Shown: positions 8,285-17,550, counted from the stretch's first letter. The stretch is 64,000 bases of DNA from Streptomyces alfalfae (GCF_004127445.1 NZ_QEXM01000012.1:219722-283721), one strand, 5' to 3'. Notes: a model not told the origin generated them from the letters alone. Translations and numbers: made by a program.

Positions 8285-8697
8285 GACAGGGCATCGAGCC
8301 GATTGCCCAGGCCGCCCAGGCCAGCAGTTCATCGAACCAGCCGCCGACCTCGTCGACCGCATCCCCGTCCCTCTGCGACGCCGTACGACGTGAGCAGACC
8401 CGCGTCGCGGGAGCGGCACGGACACCGTTGGTGGAGTCCGTTGCCTGCTCTGGCGCGGAACAGCGTGCTTCTCGGCGGGAGACTCAGAGGGAGACGGGAG
8501 ACGGGAGACGCTGATGACAGGCGGCGGCAGGTCGAGTGCCGATACCGGTGGCGGCCACATCGGCATCATGGGGTGAACGGGACGGAGGAGTGGTTCGACG
8601 CGCTCGCGTCGCCGCTTTCGGCCGGGGTGACCACGTCACCCCAGATGGGGTCTAACGACAAGGTCAGGGCCTGTGAACACCCCCCGGTCCGCCCAGA
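8285..8697. other. Intergenic region without a recognisable gene
   Basis: About 410 bp between the MerR gene and the stop of a leftward hydrolase. No frame shows family motifs or a convincing RBS/start pair. A perfect direct duplication (gagacgggagac followed by gggagac) near 8490-8510 is the only pattern seen. Confidence 0.5.
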
Positions 8698-9423
8698 TCA
8701 CTCCGTCATGGGCAGGCACTCGGCGAGCAGGTCGACGACATCGCGCCAAGCTCGCTGCGCGTGCCGAGGGTGATGGCCGACCCCGGGAAGCACGATGTGG
8801 TCGACCGGTGGGTGATGGAAGGCGTGCAAGGCGCCGCCGTAGACCACGAGGCGCCAGTCGACGCCCGCGGCCTGCATCTCGGCGGTGAATGCGTCCCGTT
8901 GCGCGGGCGGCATGATCATGTCTTCCGACCCGACCCCGGCCCACACCGGGCAGTGAATGCGCGCCGTCTCACCTGGTCGGCCCGTGGTCAGTCCATTGAC
9001 TGTCGCGATCGCGCGCAGGTCGACACCGTCGCGCCCGAGTTCCAGCGCGATCGCGCCCCCCGTGCCGTAGCCGATGGCGGCGATCTGGTCCGGGTCGGTC
9101 CGCGACTCGGCGCGGAGCACGTCGAGCGCCGCGTGGCCGATGCCCCGCATCCGGTCGGGGTCGGCGAGCAGCGGCGTGCAACGGGCCAGCATCTCTTCGG
9201 GGTCGGCCACATAGCGCCCGCCGTGGAGGTCGAAGGCCAGGGCCACGTACCCCAGCTCGGCGAGCGCATCGGCCCGGCGGCGCTCGACGTCGCTGAGCCC
9301 CACCCCCTCGGGCCCGATCAACACCGCGGGCCGGCGGTCGACACCGGCCGGGAGCGCGAGGTGCCCGATCATCGTCAGGCCGTCGGCCGCGTATTCGATC
9401 GTGCGGGATGTCACTGTCGTCAT
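8698..9423 (-). CDS. Dienelactone hydrolase-family protein with altered nucleophile motif
   Basis: 241-aa alpha/beta hydrolase of the dienelactone hydrolase type. The order of motifs fits: an oxyanion region near IGPEGVGLSD, the nucleophile elbow, an Asp in GSEDMIMPP and a His in GALHAFHHPP. The elbow reads GYGTGG, whereas active members have G-x-Cys/Ser-x-G-G; the residue expected to be the nucleophile is a glycine. Either this subfamily uses another residue or it is not a classical hydrolase. It stands alone. ATG at 9423. Confidence 0.85.
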   Translation of the reverse strand: MTTVTSRTIEYAADGLTMIGHLALPAGVDRRPAVLIGPEGVGLSDVERRRADALAELGYVALAFDLHGGRYVADPEEMLARCTPLLADPDRMRGIGHAALDVLRAESRTDPDQIAAIGYGTGGAIALELGRDGVDLRAIATVNGLTTGRPGETARIHCPVWAGVGSEDMIMPPAQRDAFTAEMQAAGVDWRLVVYGGALHAFHHPPVDHIVLPGVGHHPRHAQRAWRDVVDLLAECLPMTE

Positions 9424-9604
9424 GAGCCTGGACTGTAGTGACCGTCGAGCCTGGTCGGGTCAGTGTTCTGCCGCTGGCAGAAGGCAGGTTTCTGGCGTAT
9501 TCCGAAACCGCCCCGCCGGCGGTTCGGCCCAGAGCATGGGAACGAACCGCCGTCCGTCCGAAGGGCGGGCCTACCGGACGCCGCTGCACGCAGGCGGAGT
9601 TTGT

Positions 9605-9889
9605 TCACGGGCTCTTCAAGTGACCGATGCGGACCAGCTCCCACGTTCGTTCCGCTCCGGGCGGGGCGTTCTCGCACCACTGCGTCACCGTGAGGTCGAC
9701 GAGGCCGGCGCCGCCGGCGGAGGGCTTGACCTCGATGACGGTGACCTCGTCGACCGAATAGGGCCCTCCTGGCCAACCCGCCGCTCGGGCGGCAGACCAC
9801 CACCGTGCGGACTCACCCAACCGGCATACCGCACCGATCGCATATCGTCGTCCCCTGCCGACATCACGTCCCCAAGCCAGGAGTGCCAA
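9605..9889 (-). CDS. Small hypothetical protein
   Basis: 94-aa frame with a plausible protein-like C-terminal half (EVTVIEVKPSAGG, TVTQWCENAPPG, TWELVRIGHLKS). I do not recognise a family. The start is uncertain: ATG at 9889 is the longest option. The N-terminal portion is Arg/Gly-rich and may not be coding. It could also be a degraded remnant. Confidence 0.35.
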   Translation of the reverse strand: MALLAWGRDVGRGRRYAIGAVCRLGESARWWSAARAAGWPGGPYSVDEVTVIEVKPSAGGAGLVDLTVTQWCENAPPGAERTWELVRIGHLKSP

Positions 9890-9955
9890 ATTGCGTTGCT
9901 CTTATGCGAGTTCCGTCTTGTCACTGCCCGCCCGTGAGCCCGTCAGGTCTGTCCG

Positions 9956-10777
9956 GTGACCGATGCGAGCACGGACAGAGTGAACCGATTCCGGGTCGGG
10001 GCGGCATCCCGGGGTCTGCCGTCGGAGGAGGTGGAGGAATGGATACGCGTCGCCCGCCCGGCGGTGTATGTGGCGGAGGGCGGTGACGGTCCCCTCGTGG
10101 CCCGGGTCGGCGGCGACCCCATGCTGCCGCACGGCACTCCGCAGCCGTCCGATCCCTTCGTGGCCTCCGTCGACCTCGCGGCCATCCCCTCGGGTGCCAC
10201 CGACCTTCCTCTGCCCTCCGACGGCCACCTGCTCCTCTTCTCCAGCACCGATGTGCAAGGCATCGATGGACAGGTGTCCGACGCGGTGCTGTACGTCCCC
10301 GCCGGGACCCCCACGACCCCGAGCCCTCTCGAACACAGCTGGCGCGTGCCGTACCGGCCGCGTGAGCTCCGCACGGCCTGGCACCAGCCGAGCGCGCAGA
10401 TGCCGGAGAGTTTCGCCCTCGACAGATGGGGCGAATTCCCCGAGGACGAGCAGTTCGAACTCGCCGACGAACTCGCCGACGCCTGGGCGGACGTGGGCGG
10501 CTACCGCCCCTCCTGGGCCCTCCAGATCGGCGGCCACCCGGTCTCGCCCCAGAACGACCCCGTCCACTGCGCCCGCGGTCCCGAGGAGGCCGCCCCCTCC
10601 GCGCCGGGTGGTACGGCCCACGGGGAGGACGCCGACGACTGGGCTCTCCTGGCCACCTGGTGGTGCGGCGACGATGTCACGGAGCTGGACTCCGGCGTGG
10701 CCCACTGGGTGATCCGCCGCCGGGACCTGGCGGACCGGCGCTTCGACCGGGTCCACCGCTACGTCGAGATGGCCTGA
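9956..10777 (+). CDS. DUF1963-domain protein
   Basis: 273-aa soluble protein with a GTG start. The pattern of DUF1963/YwqG proteins is visible: RVGGDPMLP early, then FVASVDLAAIP, GHLLLFSSTD, and a late QIGGHPVSPQND followed by DWALLATWW. No enzymatic activity is established for the family, so none is claimed. It lies alone and is convergent with the nitroreductase. A GC-rich inverted repeat of moderate quality follows the stop. Confidence 0.8.
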   Translation: MTDASTDRVNRFRVGAASRGLPSEEVEEWIRVARPAVYVAEGGDGPLVARVGGDPMLPHGTPQPSDPFVASVDLAAIPSGATDLPLPSDGHLLLFSSTDVQGIDGQVSDAVLYVPAGTPTTPSPLEHSWRVPYRPRELRTAWHQPSAQMPESFALDRWGEFPEDEQFELADELADAWADVGGYRPSWALQIGGHPVSPQNDPVHCARGPEEAAPSAPGGTAHGEDADDWALLATWWCGDDVTELDSGVAHWVIRRRDLADRRFDRVHRYVEMA

Positions 10778-10947
10778 CCACGCGGGGCGCGGACGACCGG
10801 CTTCCCGCCGCCTCGTCAGCGCCTACCCGGTCCGCGCGTCCGTGTCGTCACCGTGACGGCCGGTCTGCCCGGAGCGCAGTGCCAGCGGATGCGGCGACTC
10901 GCGATCGTGATCGTCGAGATCACGACGCCCCGTCATCCCGCCGCGGT

Positions 10948-11667
10948 CTACGGCCCGACGCTCTCCGATGACGGGCCCTGGTCGTGAAAGGCGGTGGTCG
11001 ACTCGAGCGGGGCCCGTTCGGTCTTGACCTGGTTCACCGGCGACGACGCGTCGGCGTACCCGAAGGAGATGCCGACGAGCAGCCTGCCTCCGGTGACGCC
11101 GAGTTCGGCACGGACGGTGTCGGCGTAGAAACTCAGCAGCCCCTGGGGGCAACTGTCCACGCCGTACGCCGTCATGGCCAGGAGGAGCGTCTGCATGTAG
11201 GCACCGACATCCGCAGCCAGGCGCGCTTCGCCGTCGCCCTGGACGAAGAGGAAGGCGGCGTGGGGCGCGCCGTAGAACCGCAGGCTCTCCGCGTCATAGG
11301 CGGCACGCGCCGTGTGATCACCGGATCCGATACCCAGCGCACCGTACAGTTCGGCGCCGAATGCCGATCGGCGTTCCTGGTGAACCGGCGCGTACATCGT
11401 TTCGGAGTATGGATAGTCCACCGAAGTGCGCCGCTCGGCGTGAGCTGACAGCAGAGCATCGGCCAGGCGCTCACGTGCGGCGCCGCTCACCACCTCCACC
11501 TGCCACGGTTGGGCGTTGGAATTGGACGGCGCGGCGCCGGCCAGCGAGAAGATGTCGCGCATCGTGTCCTCGGGGACGGGGTCCGGACGGAACGCGCGGG
11601 TCGCGCGGCGACCGCGTATCAGCTTCTCCGCGCAACTGCTCAGCTCGGTGGTGACAAACCTGGTCAT
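10948..11667 (-). CDS. Nitroreductase-family FMN-dependent oxidoreductase
   Basis: 239 aa. Family features are the FMN-binding start RRATRAFRPDPVPEDT, the segment AGAAPSNSNAQPWQVEVV, and the C-terminal ADVGAYMQTLLLAMTAYGVDSCPQG and LVGISFGYAD regions. Such enzymes are dimeric flavoproteins that reduce nitroaromatics or quinones with NAD(P)H. It is divergent from a TetR regulator across a 105-bp gap carrying two matching operators, so it is very probably the regulator's target. Confidence 0.9.
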   Translation of the reverse strand: MTRFVTTELSSCAEKLIRGRRATRAFRPDPVPEDTMRDIFSLAGAAPSNSNAQPWQVEVVSGAARERLADALLSAHAERRTSVDYPYSETMYAPVHQERRSAFGAELYGALGIGSGDHTARAAYDAESLRFYGAPHAAFLFVQGDGEARLAADVGAYMQTLLLAMTAYGVDSCPQGLLSFYADTVRAELGVTGGRLLVGISFGYADASSPVNQVKTERAPLESTTAFHDQGPSSESVGP

Positions 11668-11696
11668 CGAGGCTCCTCAAGGGCGGAAGGGTCGTG

Positions 11697-11765
11697 GTAA
11701 ACGGTTGCGTTTACTTGCGAGCACTGTAGCGCGATGCGGCGACGCAAGTAAACGCCGACGTATAC
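11697..11765. promoter_or_regulatory. Paired TetR operators between nitroreductase and tetR
   Basis: Two 18-bp dyads of the form gtaaacg-4 nt-cgtttac are present: a perfect one at 11697-11714 and one with a single mismatch in the right arm at 11748-11765. The region between also forms a perfect 12-bp inverted repeat, cgtttacttgcg (11708-11719) against cgcaagtaaacg (11743-11754). The second site ends 7 bp before the tetR ATG, so autorepression and control of both divergent genes are expected. Confidence 0.8.
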
Positions 11766-11772
11766 TTACGCC

Positions 11773-12387
11773 ATGAACACGTCCGCCAGTACGACGACCA
11801 CGACATCCGAGCGGCGCGGGCGCGGCGGCCGGGAGCGCGTCCTGGCCGCCGCCGCCCGGCTGTTCGCGACCCAGGGCATCGGCGCGACCGGCATGGAGCA
11901 GGTCGCCGAGGCGGCGCCGGTGTCCAAGCGAACGCTCTACGCGCACTTCCGCACCAAGAACGACCTCGTCATCGCTCACCTGCGGGAGCTCGTCCGGTCG
12001 GGGGCCACCCTGGAGGCTGCACTGACCCGTGCGGATGTCGCCCCCCGTGAGCGGATCCGCCGGCTGTTCGACCAGCCGGCGGCCGACACGGTTTTGGTGC
12101 GCGGGTGCCCGTTCATCGACGCCGCCGCGGAGTTCCCCGACCCGGAGAGCGCGGTGCATTCCTATGCCCGCGAGCAGAAGCTGCGCATGGTGCAGCTGAT
12201 CGCCGCGGTGGTGACGGAGCTGGGCTGTCGCGAACCCCTGTCACTCGCCGAGCAACTGGCCACCCTCGCGGATGGAGCGGCCAGCCGCGCCATGGTGCTG
12301 AACGAGGCGGACTACGGTCGCCACGCATGGGCGGCGGCGGAGGTCCTGCTCGACCGGGCCCTGCCGGGAGGTAGGGAGCAGGGCTGA
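11773..12387 (+). CDS. TetR-family regulator
   Basis: 204 aa. The N-terminal HTH (about residues 15-60) reads RERVLAAAARLFATQG and then AAPVSKRTLYAHFRTKNDL, a typical TetR signature. The C-terminal ligand-binding domain is helical, with a VRGCPFIDAAAEF segment seen in regulators next to flavin-dependent reductases. ATG at 11773. It is divergent from the nitroreductase and overlaps its own operator region. Confidence 0.9.
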   Translation: MNTSASTTTTTSERRGRGGRERVLAAAARLFATQGIGATGMEQVAEAAPVSKRTLYAHFRTKNDLVIAHLRELVRSGATLEAALTRADVAPRERIRRLFDQPAADTVLVRGCPFIDAAAEFPDPESAVHSYAREQKLRMVQLIAAVVTELGCREPLSLAEQLATLADGAASRAMVLNEADYGRHAWAAAEVLLDRALPGGREQG

Positions 12388-13113
12388 CGAGGCGGAGTGC
12401 TGGCGCACTTCTCTGAGTACTCCGGCAAGTAGCGGCAAGCGTGCACCACTTGGCAGTCAGCACGGGGGTTACGACTGGTTGGCCGTGGGCGATATGGGAC
12501 GTCTCTGCGGGACTTTCATGCCCCCGACCATGGATGAGATCACCCAGGCTCCGGGGCGGAAGTTCGACGCCGAGGAGGGGGGCTTCCCATGCGAGCAATC
12601 GCGGTCCGACCAGAAGCTCGTTCAGCGAGGCGCTGAAAGGTTCCGGCGCGTCGAGCGAATCGGGACCTTGCCAACTGGTTCTTCCGGGGCCGGCACAACC
12701 ACTTCGAAGGCCACGCCTGGACTGACCCATGAAGGCGGTGGCAGGGATGGAACGTTCGGAAGCGCCTGGCCTCATGAGCAGCCGTTCTCGTTGCGCACGC
12801 TCACACCCGTTCGCACTGCGAACGAAATCGAACGGTGCGGGGCATGTGGAAGTTGACCGCAGCTCTTCACAGGTCTTTCACGCCAGGTCCACACCATCGA
12901 AAAAGTCGCACTTGTAGGTCTTGCGTCCATGTTGGGGCGTTGTTTTGTGCGGAGTTGCCCCTGTCTTCGGAATGGCGCATACCGGCAGGCATCCCCCTGC
13001 CCATCAGGGGCACCTGTGTTCCCACCCCCACGCACCACCCTCCCCCCACTCCTGCCCGAGCCATTCCAGCCCGGCCCACGAGCGGCCGGCGCCCACTGCC
13101 AGGAGTCCCTACG
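12388..13113. other. 726-bp region, mostly non-coding
   Basis: I see no intact gene. Near 12573 a strong GAGGAGGGGGG-type RBS precedes an ATG at 12590 that opens MRAIAVRPEARS before stopping. This resembles the start of a zinc-type alcohol/glucose dehydrogenase and may be a decayed leader, at low confidence. Confidence 0.35.
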
Positions 13114-13374
13114 GTGACCACCCCCAGAGCCGACGCCCTCGCCCGCCACGCCGGCCGCCTGCTGTGCCACCACCTCGCCCTCGCCATGACCCTCACCGCA
13201 GCCTTGACCGCACATCCCGCGGAGACCTGGCGCCCGGCCCTGTACTTGCTGTGGGCCGCGCTCCCCCTGACCGCCACCGCGTGGACCCTGGCCCGCGCCC
13301 ACCAGAAACGCCTCCAGCGGTGCGAGCGCAGCCGGCACACCAGCCACCCCAACGACTGGACACCGGCCGCCTGA
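13114..13374 (+). CDS. Small two-helix membrane protein
   Basis: 86 aa from a GTG with a well-placed AGGAG (13101-13105). Two hydrophobic stretches are visible, LLCHHLALAMTLTAALTA and LYLLWAALPLTATAWTLA, followed by a basic, hydrophilic tail. It has no known domain. A longer in-frame upstream ATG exists, but that extension is Pro/His-rich and non-protein-like. The pattern of a Pro-Trp-Pro-containing link between two helices resembles the small membrane protein at 17551-17829, though I cannot show homology. Confidence 0.55.
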   Translation: MTTPRADALARHAGRLLCHHLALAMTLTAALTAHPAETWRPALYLLWAALPLTATAWTLARAHQKRLQRCERSRHTSHPNDWTPAA

Positions 13375-13600
13375 CACCGAGCGCTCCAGGCACCTCGAAG
13401 AGCACCTCCACCGGCAAGCGCATGAAGGGCCAGCGGGGGGGGCGGCGCGCGCATGGACAGGCAGTCTTACCCGAACACCTCGCCGCCCCGCGCCAGGCGC
13501 CGGCCCTGCCCACCCCGCCACACTGCCCGTGCGCCGCACCCGATCAGCACGCGAAGCGAGACGAACCGTATTGCCGCTCTCGCGATGATGACCTACGCTC

Positions 13601-13625
13601 ACGGAACCGAGACGGATCGTTCCGT
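13601..13625. promoter_or_regulatory. Candidate operator upstream of SDR
   Basis: Inverted repeat acggaac (13601-13607) and gttccgt (13619-13625) with an 11-bp centre, 33 bp upstream of the GTG of the SDR. No divergent regulator is adjacent, so the binding protein is unknown. Confidence 0.4.
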
Positions 13626-13657
13626 TCAAGTGAGAGCAAGAGTGAGAGTGAGGCAAC

Positions 13658-14479
13658 GTGACGGACGCACGGGTCTGGCTGATCACGGGGGCATCCCGGG
13701 GCCTGGGCAAGGCTTTCACCGAAGCCGCTCTGGCCGGGGGTGACCGCGTGGTCGCTGCCGCCCGCAATGTCGAACCCCTCACGGACCTGGCCGGTGACCA
13801 TCCCGGGCAGTTGATGCCGCTGCCTTTGGACGTCACTGACCGCCGCGGGGTGTTCGACGCGGTGGAGCGGGCGGCGGGCGCGTTCGGCGGGCTGGACATC
13901 GTCGTCAACAACGCCGGCGCGATGCTCTACGGCATGGTGGAGGAAGCCACGGAAGAGCAGATCCGGGCGCACATGGATGTGAACTTCTACGGCGCCGTGT
14001 GGGTGGCCCAGGCGGTCCTTCCCCACCTGCGGGCCCGGGGTGGCGGGCGGCTCCTCCAGGTCACCTCGATGGGCAGCGGCGGTGGTATGGCCACCGTCGG
14101 CTACTACGGGGCGAGCAAGGCCGCACTGGACTCGGTCAGCGAGGCGCTGGCGATGGAGGTCGAAGGGTTCGGCATCAAGGTCACCATCGTGCAGATGGGC
14201 GGCTACAACACCGGCCTGTTCACCGCCGGCACCACCAACACCCGGCCCATGGAGCCGTATCAGCCTCTGCGTGAGCAGATGGAGGCGATGTGGGGCGATG
14301 CCGTCGCCCCGGAGCCGGAGACCGCTGCCCCGGTCATCATGGAGCTGGCCTCACTGCCGGACCCGCCCCGACGGCTGATCGTCGGCAGCCAGTCCTTCGA
14401 CCACGTCCTGGAAATGGACCGGGCCCAAGCGGATCTGTACCGGTCCTGGGAGCACCTCAGCCGTATCGCTCCCGGCTGA
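13658..14479 (+). CDS. Short-chain dehydrogenase/reductase
   Basis: 273-aa classical SDR with a GTG start. Motifs: TGASRGLGK (cofactor), DVTDRRGV, NNAGAMLYG, the catalytic Ser in VTSMGSGGG, and YYGASKAAL with the Tyr-Lys pair. It is likely an NADP(H)-dependent oxidoreductase, because an Arg follows the third position of the glycine motif. The substrate is unknown. It stands upstream of, but convergent with, the TetR gene at 14702. Confidence 0.9.
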   Translation: MTDARVWLITGASRGLGKAFTEAALAGGDRVVAAARNVEPLTDLAGDHPGQLMPLPLDVTDRRGVFDAVERAAGAFGGLDIVVNNAGAMLYGMVEEATEEQIRAHMDVNFYGAVWVAQAVLPHLRARGGGRLLQVTSMGSGGGMATVGYYGASKAALDSVSEALAMEVEGFGIKVTIVQMGGYNTGLFTAGTTNTRPMEPYQPLREQMEAMWGDAVAPEPETAAPVIMELASLPDPPRRLIVGSQSFDHVLEMDRAQADLYRSWEHLSRIAPG

Positions 14480-14701
14480 CCGGCACAGACCCGGGCTCGC
14501 CCACCCTCGCCCGGCGTGTGTCCGCATGCTCGCCTTGGTCCCGGACTTGCGGGCACACGCCCGGCAGTGATGCTCGACGAAGCAGGGATCGGCGTTGCCA
14601 CCCTTGGAGCGGCCATCCCTGCACAACTGCTCACTGGCGCAGCCTGCCCGGGCGAGACCCAAAACCCCACTCGGCTCATCGGGATGCGACGTTCCGAGAA
14701 T

Positions 14702-15301
14702 TCATCGAGGGCCGAGGACGCTTCCCGGCTGACCCATGCCGCGCAGCAATGTGTCGACCACGAGGGTCGCCAGTTCATCGACATCGTCGGCGTCGTCCGA
14801 GCGATTCTGGGCGGCCTCGTGAATGAGGGCGTAATAGACGCGGCGGGCCCACGCCAGGTCAGTGCCAGGGCGTAGCACGCCGGCGTCCAGCGCGCGCTGG
14901 AACAGGCGGTGGCACTGATCGAGCACATCGGCATGGGCTCGTGCCACCTCGGGATCCTGCGGTGCGGTCCTGCTCATGGCGAACCCCCACCCGATCTTGA
15001 CCCGGAGGACGTTGGCCGTCGCTTGATAGAGGGCGACCAGTGGTGGAGCGCTGTCGGGGTGGGCGCTCGTCACGGCTTCGTGGAATTGCCGCGTGGCCCA
15101 CGCTGTCAGCGCGTCCACCAGGGCCTCGCGGCTGGTGAACCGGCGGTGCACGGTCGTCCGGGCGACGCCCGCCGCCTCCGCGATCTGCTCCATCGTGGCC
15201 GCCGGATTGGCGCTGAGGACACGCTCGGCAGCTTCCAGGATTGCCCTCACGGTCCGCTCCGCGTCCGCGCGCAGCGGCCGCTGCTGACTCTTCCGATCCA
15301 C
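14702..15301 (-). CDS. TetR-family regulator
   Basis: 199 aa from a GTG at 15301 with a GGAGAGGGG RBS. Upstream in-frame codons to 15370 run toward the operator and were not used. The HTH reads ILEAAERVLSANPAATMEQI and AAGVARTTVHRRFTSREAL. The C-terminal domain is helical and short. It is divergent from the SDR at 15433; the 131-bp gap holds a perfect 18-bp palindrome, so autoregulation and control of the SDR are likely. Confidence 0.9.
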   Translation of the reverse strand: MDRKSQQRPLRADAERTVRAILEAAERVLSANPAATMEQIAEAAGVARTTVHRRFTSREALVDALTAWATRQFHEAVTSAHPDSAPPLVALYQATANVLRVKIGWGFAMSRTAPQDPEVARAHADVLDQCHRLFQRALDAGVLRPGTDLAWARRVYYALIHEAAQNRSDDADDVDELATLVVDTLLRGMGQPGSVLGPR

Positions 15302-15362
15302 GAGGCCCCCTCTCCCTGACTCCCCGACAAGAGTACGACATAGTTGCCACTCCCCCACTACT

Positions 15363-15380
15363 TGCAACATCGATGTTGCA
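15363..15380. promoter_or_regulatory. Perfect 18-bp palindromic operator
   Basis: The sequence tgcaacatcgatgttgca is its own reverse complement. It lies midway between the divergent tetR (15301) and SDR (15433) starts and is the obvious TetR binding site. Confidence 0.8.
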
Positions 15381-15432
15381 CGTTCTAGGTTGGATGCATC
15401 GACGAAGACTCACCTCTGGACAGGAGTGCTCC

Positions 15433-16221
15433 ATGGACCTGCAACTGACCGACAAGGCCGCTCTCGTGACCGGCGCGAGCCGGGGGATCGGGTTGGCCAT
15501 CGTCTCCGCGCTGGTGAACGAGGGCATGCGGGTGGTGGCCGCGGCGCGGACGATCACACCGGAGCTCAAGGCCACCGGTGCGATCGGCGTGTCCGTGGAC
15601 CTCTCCACGGCCGACGGCCCGGCCCGGCTCGTCTCCCGGGCCGAAGCCGAGCTCGGCGGGCTGGATCTCCTGGTCAACAACGTCGGCGGCGGCGACGCCG
15701 GGAAGGGCCAGACGGGCGGTTTCCTCACCTTCACCGACGAGCAGTGGCATGACGCGTTCGACCTGAACTTCCTCGCCTCGGTCCGCACTACCCGTGCAGC
15801 GCTGCCTCACCTCACCGGCAGCGGCGGCGCCATCGTCAACATCTCCTCCAACGGAGCCAGGACCCCGCATGCGGGCCCTATCACCTACACCACCGCCAAG
15901 GCCGCCCTGACCGCGTTCGGCAAGGCGCTGGCCGAGGAGTTCGGCCCCCGGGGCGTGCGTGTCAACACCGTCTCGCCGGGCCCCGTCCGTACGGACATGT
16001 GGGAAAGCCCCGACGGCTACGGAGCCGAGCTGGCCGAGTCGATGGGCCTGGAACAGAAAGAGCTCCTGGCCAATCTCCCGACCGCCATGGGCATGGTCAC
16101 CGGCAGGCTCGTCCGCCCCGCCGAGGTCGCCGCCCTCGTCGCCTACCTCGCCTCTCCCCTCGCCGGCAGCATCACCGGGGCGGACCACATCATCGACGGA
16201 GGCGCGACAAAGACCGTGTGA
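15433..16221 (+). CDS. Short-chain dehydrogenase/reductase
   Basis: 262 aa from the ATG at 15433, preceded by AGGAG at 15422. Classical SDR motifs: TGASRGIGLAI, NNVGGG, catalytic Ser in NISSNGA, ITYTTAKAAL with Tyr and Lys, and SPGPVRTDMW. The C-terminal GADHIIDGGATKTV is typical of FabG-like SDRs. It probably works on a small ketone or alcohol and is induced when the divergent TetR releases the 15363-15380 operator. Confidence 0.92.
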   Translation: MDLQLTDKAALVTGASRGIGLAIVSALVNEGMRVVAAARTITPELKATGAIGVSVDLSTADGPARLVSRAEAELGGLDLLVNNVGGGDAGKGQTGGFLTFTDEQWHDAFDLNFLASVRTTRAALPHLTGSGGAIVNISSNGARTPHAGPITYTTAKAALTAFGKALAEEFGPRGVRVNTVSPGPVRTDMWESPDGYGAELAESMGLEQKELLANLPTAMGMVTGRLVRPAEVAALVAYLASPLAGSITGADHIIDGGATKTV

Positions 16222-16436
16222 CCCCGGGCGCGGTGCTTCCCCGAGCCCTCATGCGCCCCGGTCCAACCCACCCGGACTGGCATTGGCGCCAACACTCGCC
16301 CGGTGACGGGCTGCCTGCTGGCCCGTTGTCTCTGGCTTCACCACGCATCCGCGCAGAGCCATATCGCGACGCCGCTGGAAAGCAGGGGGGTCGGTCCAGG
16401 CGCGAGACCGACACCACGGCGGTTGCTCGTCTGACG

Positions 16437-16590
16437 GAGGTCTACGACGCGAAGCGGGCTGCTCCCGGTCGGGTGAGTCGGGCGGTGCGGGTGGCGAAGC
16501 ACGGGGCGATGCCGCTTCGGCAGTACGCGGCGGACTGGTGGGAGAGCCGGCGGCATCTGGAGGGCCCCTCGCTGCCGGTCACTCAAATTC
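16437..16590 (+). pseudogene. Possible N-terminal fragment of a tyrosine integrase
   Basis: One frame reads RVSRAVRVAKHGAMPLRQYA followed by ADWWESRRHLEGPSLP. This resembles the SAM-like N-terminal core-binding domain of actinobacterial phage or plasmid integrases. No start, catalytic domain or stop context fits, so at best it is a fragment. It lies next to transposase debris, which supports a mobile-element origin. Confidence 0.3.
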
Positions 16591-16844
16591 TTCCGGGGTC
16601 TGAAGGCGGTCGCCCGGGGGCACCGTCGCGCTTCCAGGCAACCTGTCTCGATGATTACCCTCCGTTGTCCACAAAGCGCATCACGCCAACGTCCGGCCGC
16701 CAAGTGGACCCGACGGCTCCGGGGCCAGGAGCGATTCCAAGGAGGCGACGTCTCCGGTCCTGGCGGCCGTGACGAAGACCTTCAGCAGTTGTCGGTGCTC
16801 CGCCCCGTCCGCGGTCTCCCGCTGCTCGTCCGCGAGCCCGCCAC

Positions 16845-17106
16845 ATGACCCTCGCCATGGCCGCCCACGCCTGCCTCACCGTCTTGCGGGCCCGCCGGCT
16901 GGACACGGAGAAAGCAGAAACGGATCCTCCCAGCTCATCCAGCTGAGCCTCGCCGAGATACGACGACTGATCACCCGACTCACCGGCCGCCGCCCCACCC
17001 CCACCGACCACATCCTGCACTGGTCGACATGGCGCCGAAGACGCCAACACCAAGCCCGCACCAGTCACTACAAACGACGCGGACACAGCCCCTGGAAACC
17101 CCACAC
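16845..17106 (+). pseudogene. C-terminal remnant of an IS701-family transposase
   Basis: Two frames together spell the C-terminal end of an IS701-type (IS4-superfamily) transposase: MTLAMAAHACLTVLRARRLD from 16845, then after a frameshift near 16920-16940 LSLAEIRRLITRLTGRRP and HILHWSTWRRRRQHQARTSH. The catalytic DDE region and N-terminus are absent. A separate N-terminal remnant of the same family lies at 45038-45263. Confidence 0.7.
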
Positions 17107-17260
17107 GCAAAACAAGCACCGTTTCAGTACTAAGTACTCCGCCATGACCGGCGAACCACCCTCGTCCAACCCAAACGCCGAGCAGTTCAGGACCGTTCGC
17201 CTGGAATCGGATTCCGCAGGCCATCGAGCCCCTTGAGCGCAGGCGCGGGCGCGGGCGGGG

Positions 17261-17536
17261 CTACCGGCGGGGCTGCCGTCGACTCCGACGGTCGTGTTCG
17301 TGCTGCCAGGCTATGAGAAGGATGTGCGGATCGGCGCCGCAGGCTCGGGCGTAGCGGTGGGTGAAGCCGCGGCTGGGGAAGCAGCGTCCGTTGAGGACGT
17401 CGTAGACGTGAGTGATGTCGGCTCCAGTGCTGTGGGCGAGGTGATTGCTGGTGACTCCTGCGTGATAGCGGACGTACTGCAACAGGCGGGCGAAGTGCGT
17501 CGCGTCGTCTGTGAGGCGTCGGTACGGGGGCAGCAT
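17261..17536 (-). CDS. Small XRE-like helix-turn-helix protein
   Basis: 91 aa from the ATG at 17536, which has an excellent AAGGAGG 5 nt upstream. A second ATG at 17554 overlaps the upstream stop as ATGA. The central part LLQYVRYHAGVTSNHLAHST and DVLNGRCFPSRGFTHRYA fits a degenerate Cro/XRE fold, with the C-terminal basic tail RRSRRQPRR possibly aiding DNA binding. It forms a two-gene unit with the small membrane protein. Function unknown. Confidence 0.6.
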   Translation of the reverse strand: MLPPYRRLTDDATHFARLLQYVRYHAGVTSNHLAHSTGADITHVYDVLNGRCFPSRGFTHRYARACGADPHILLIAWQHEHDRRSRRQPRR

Positions 17537-17550
17537 GCGGCCTCCTTGTG

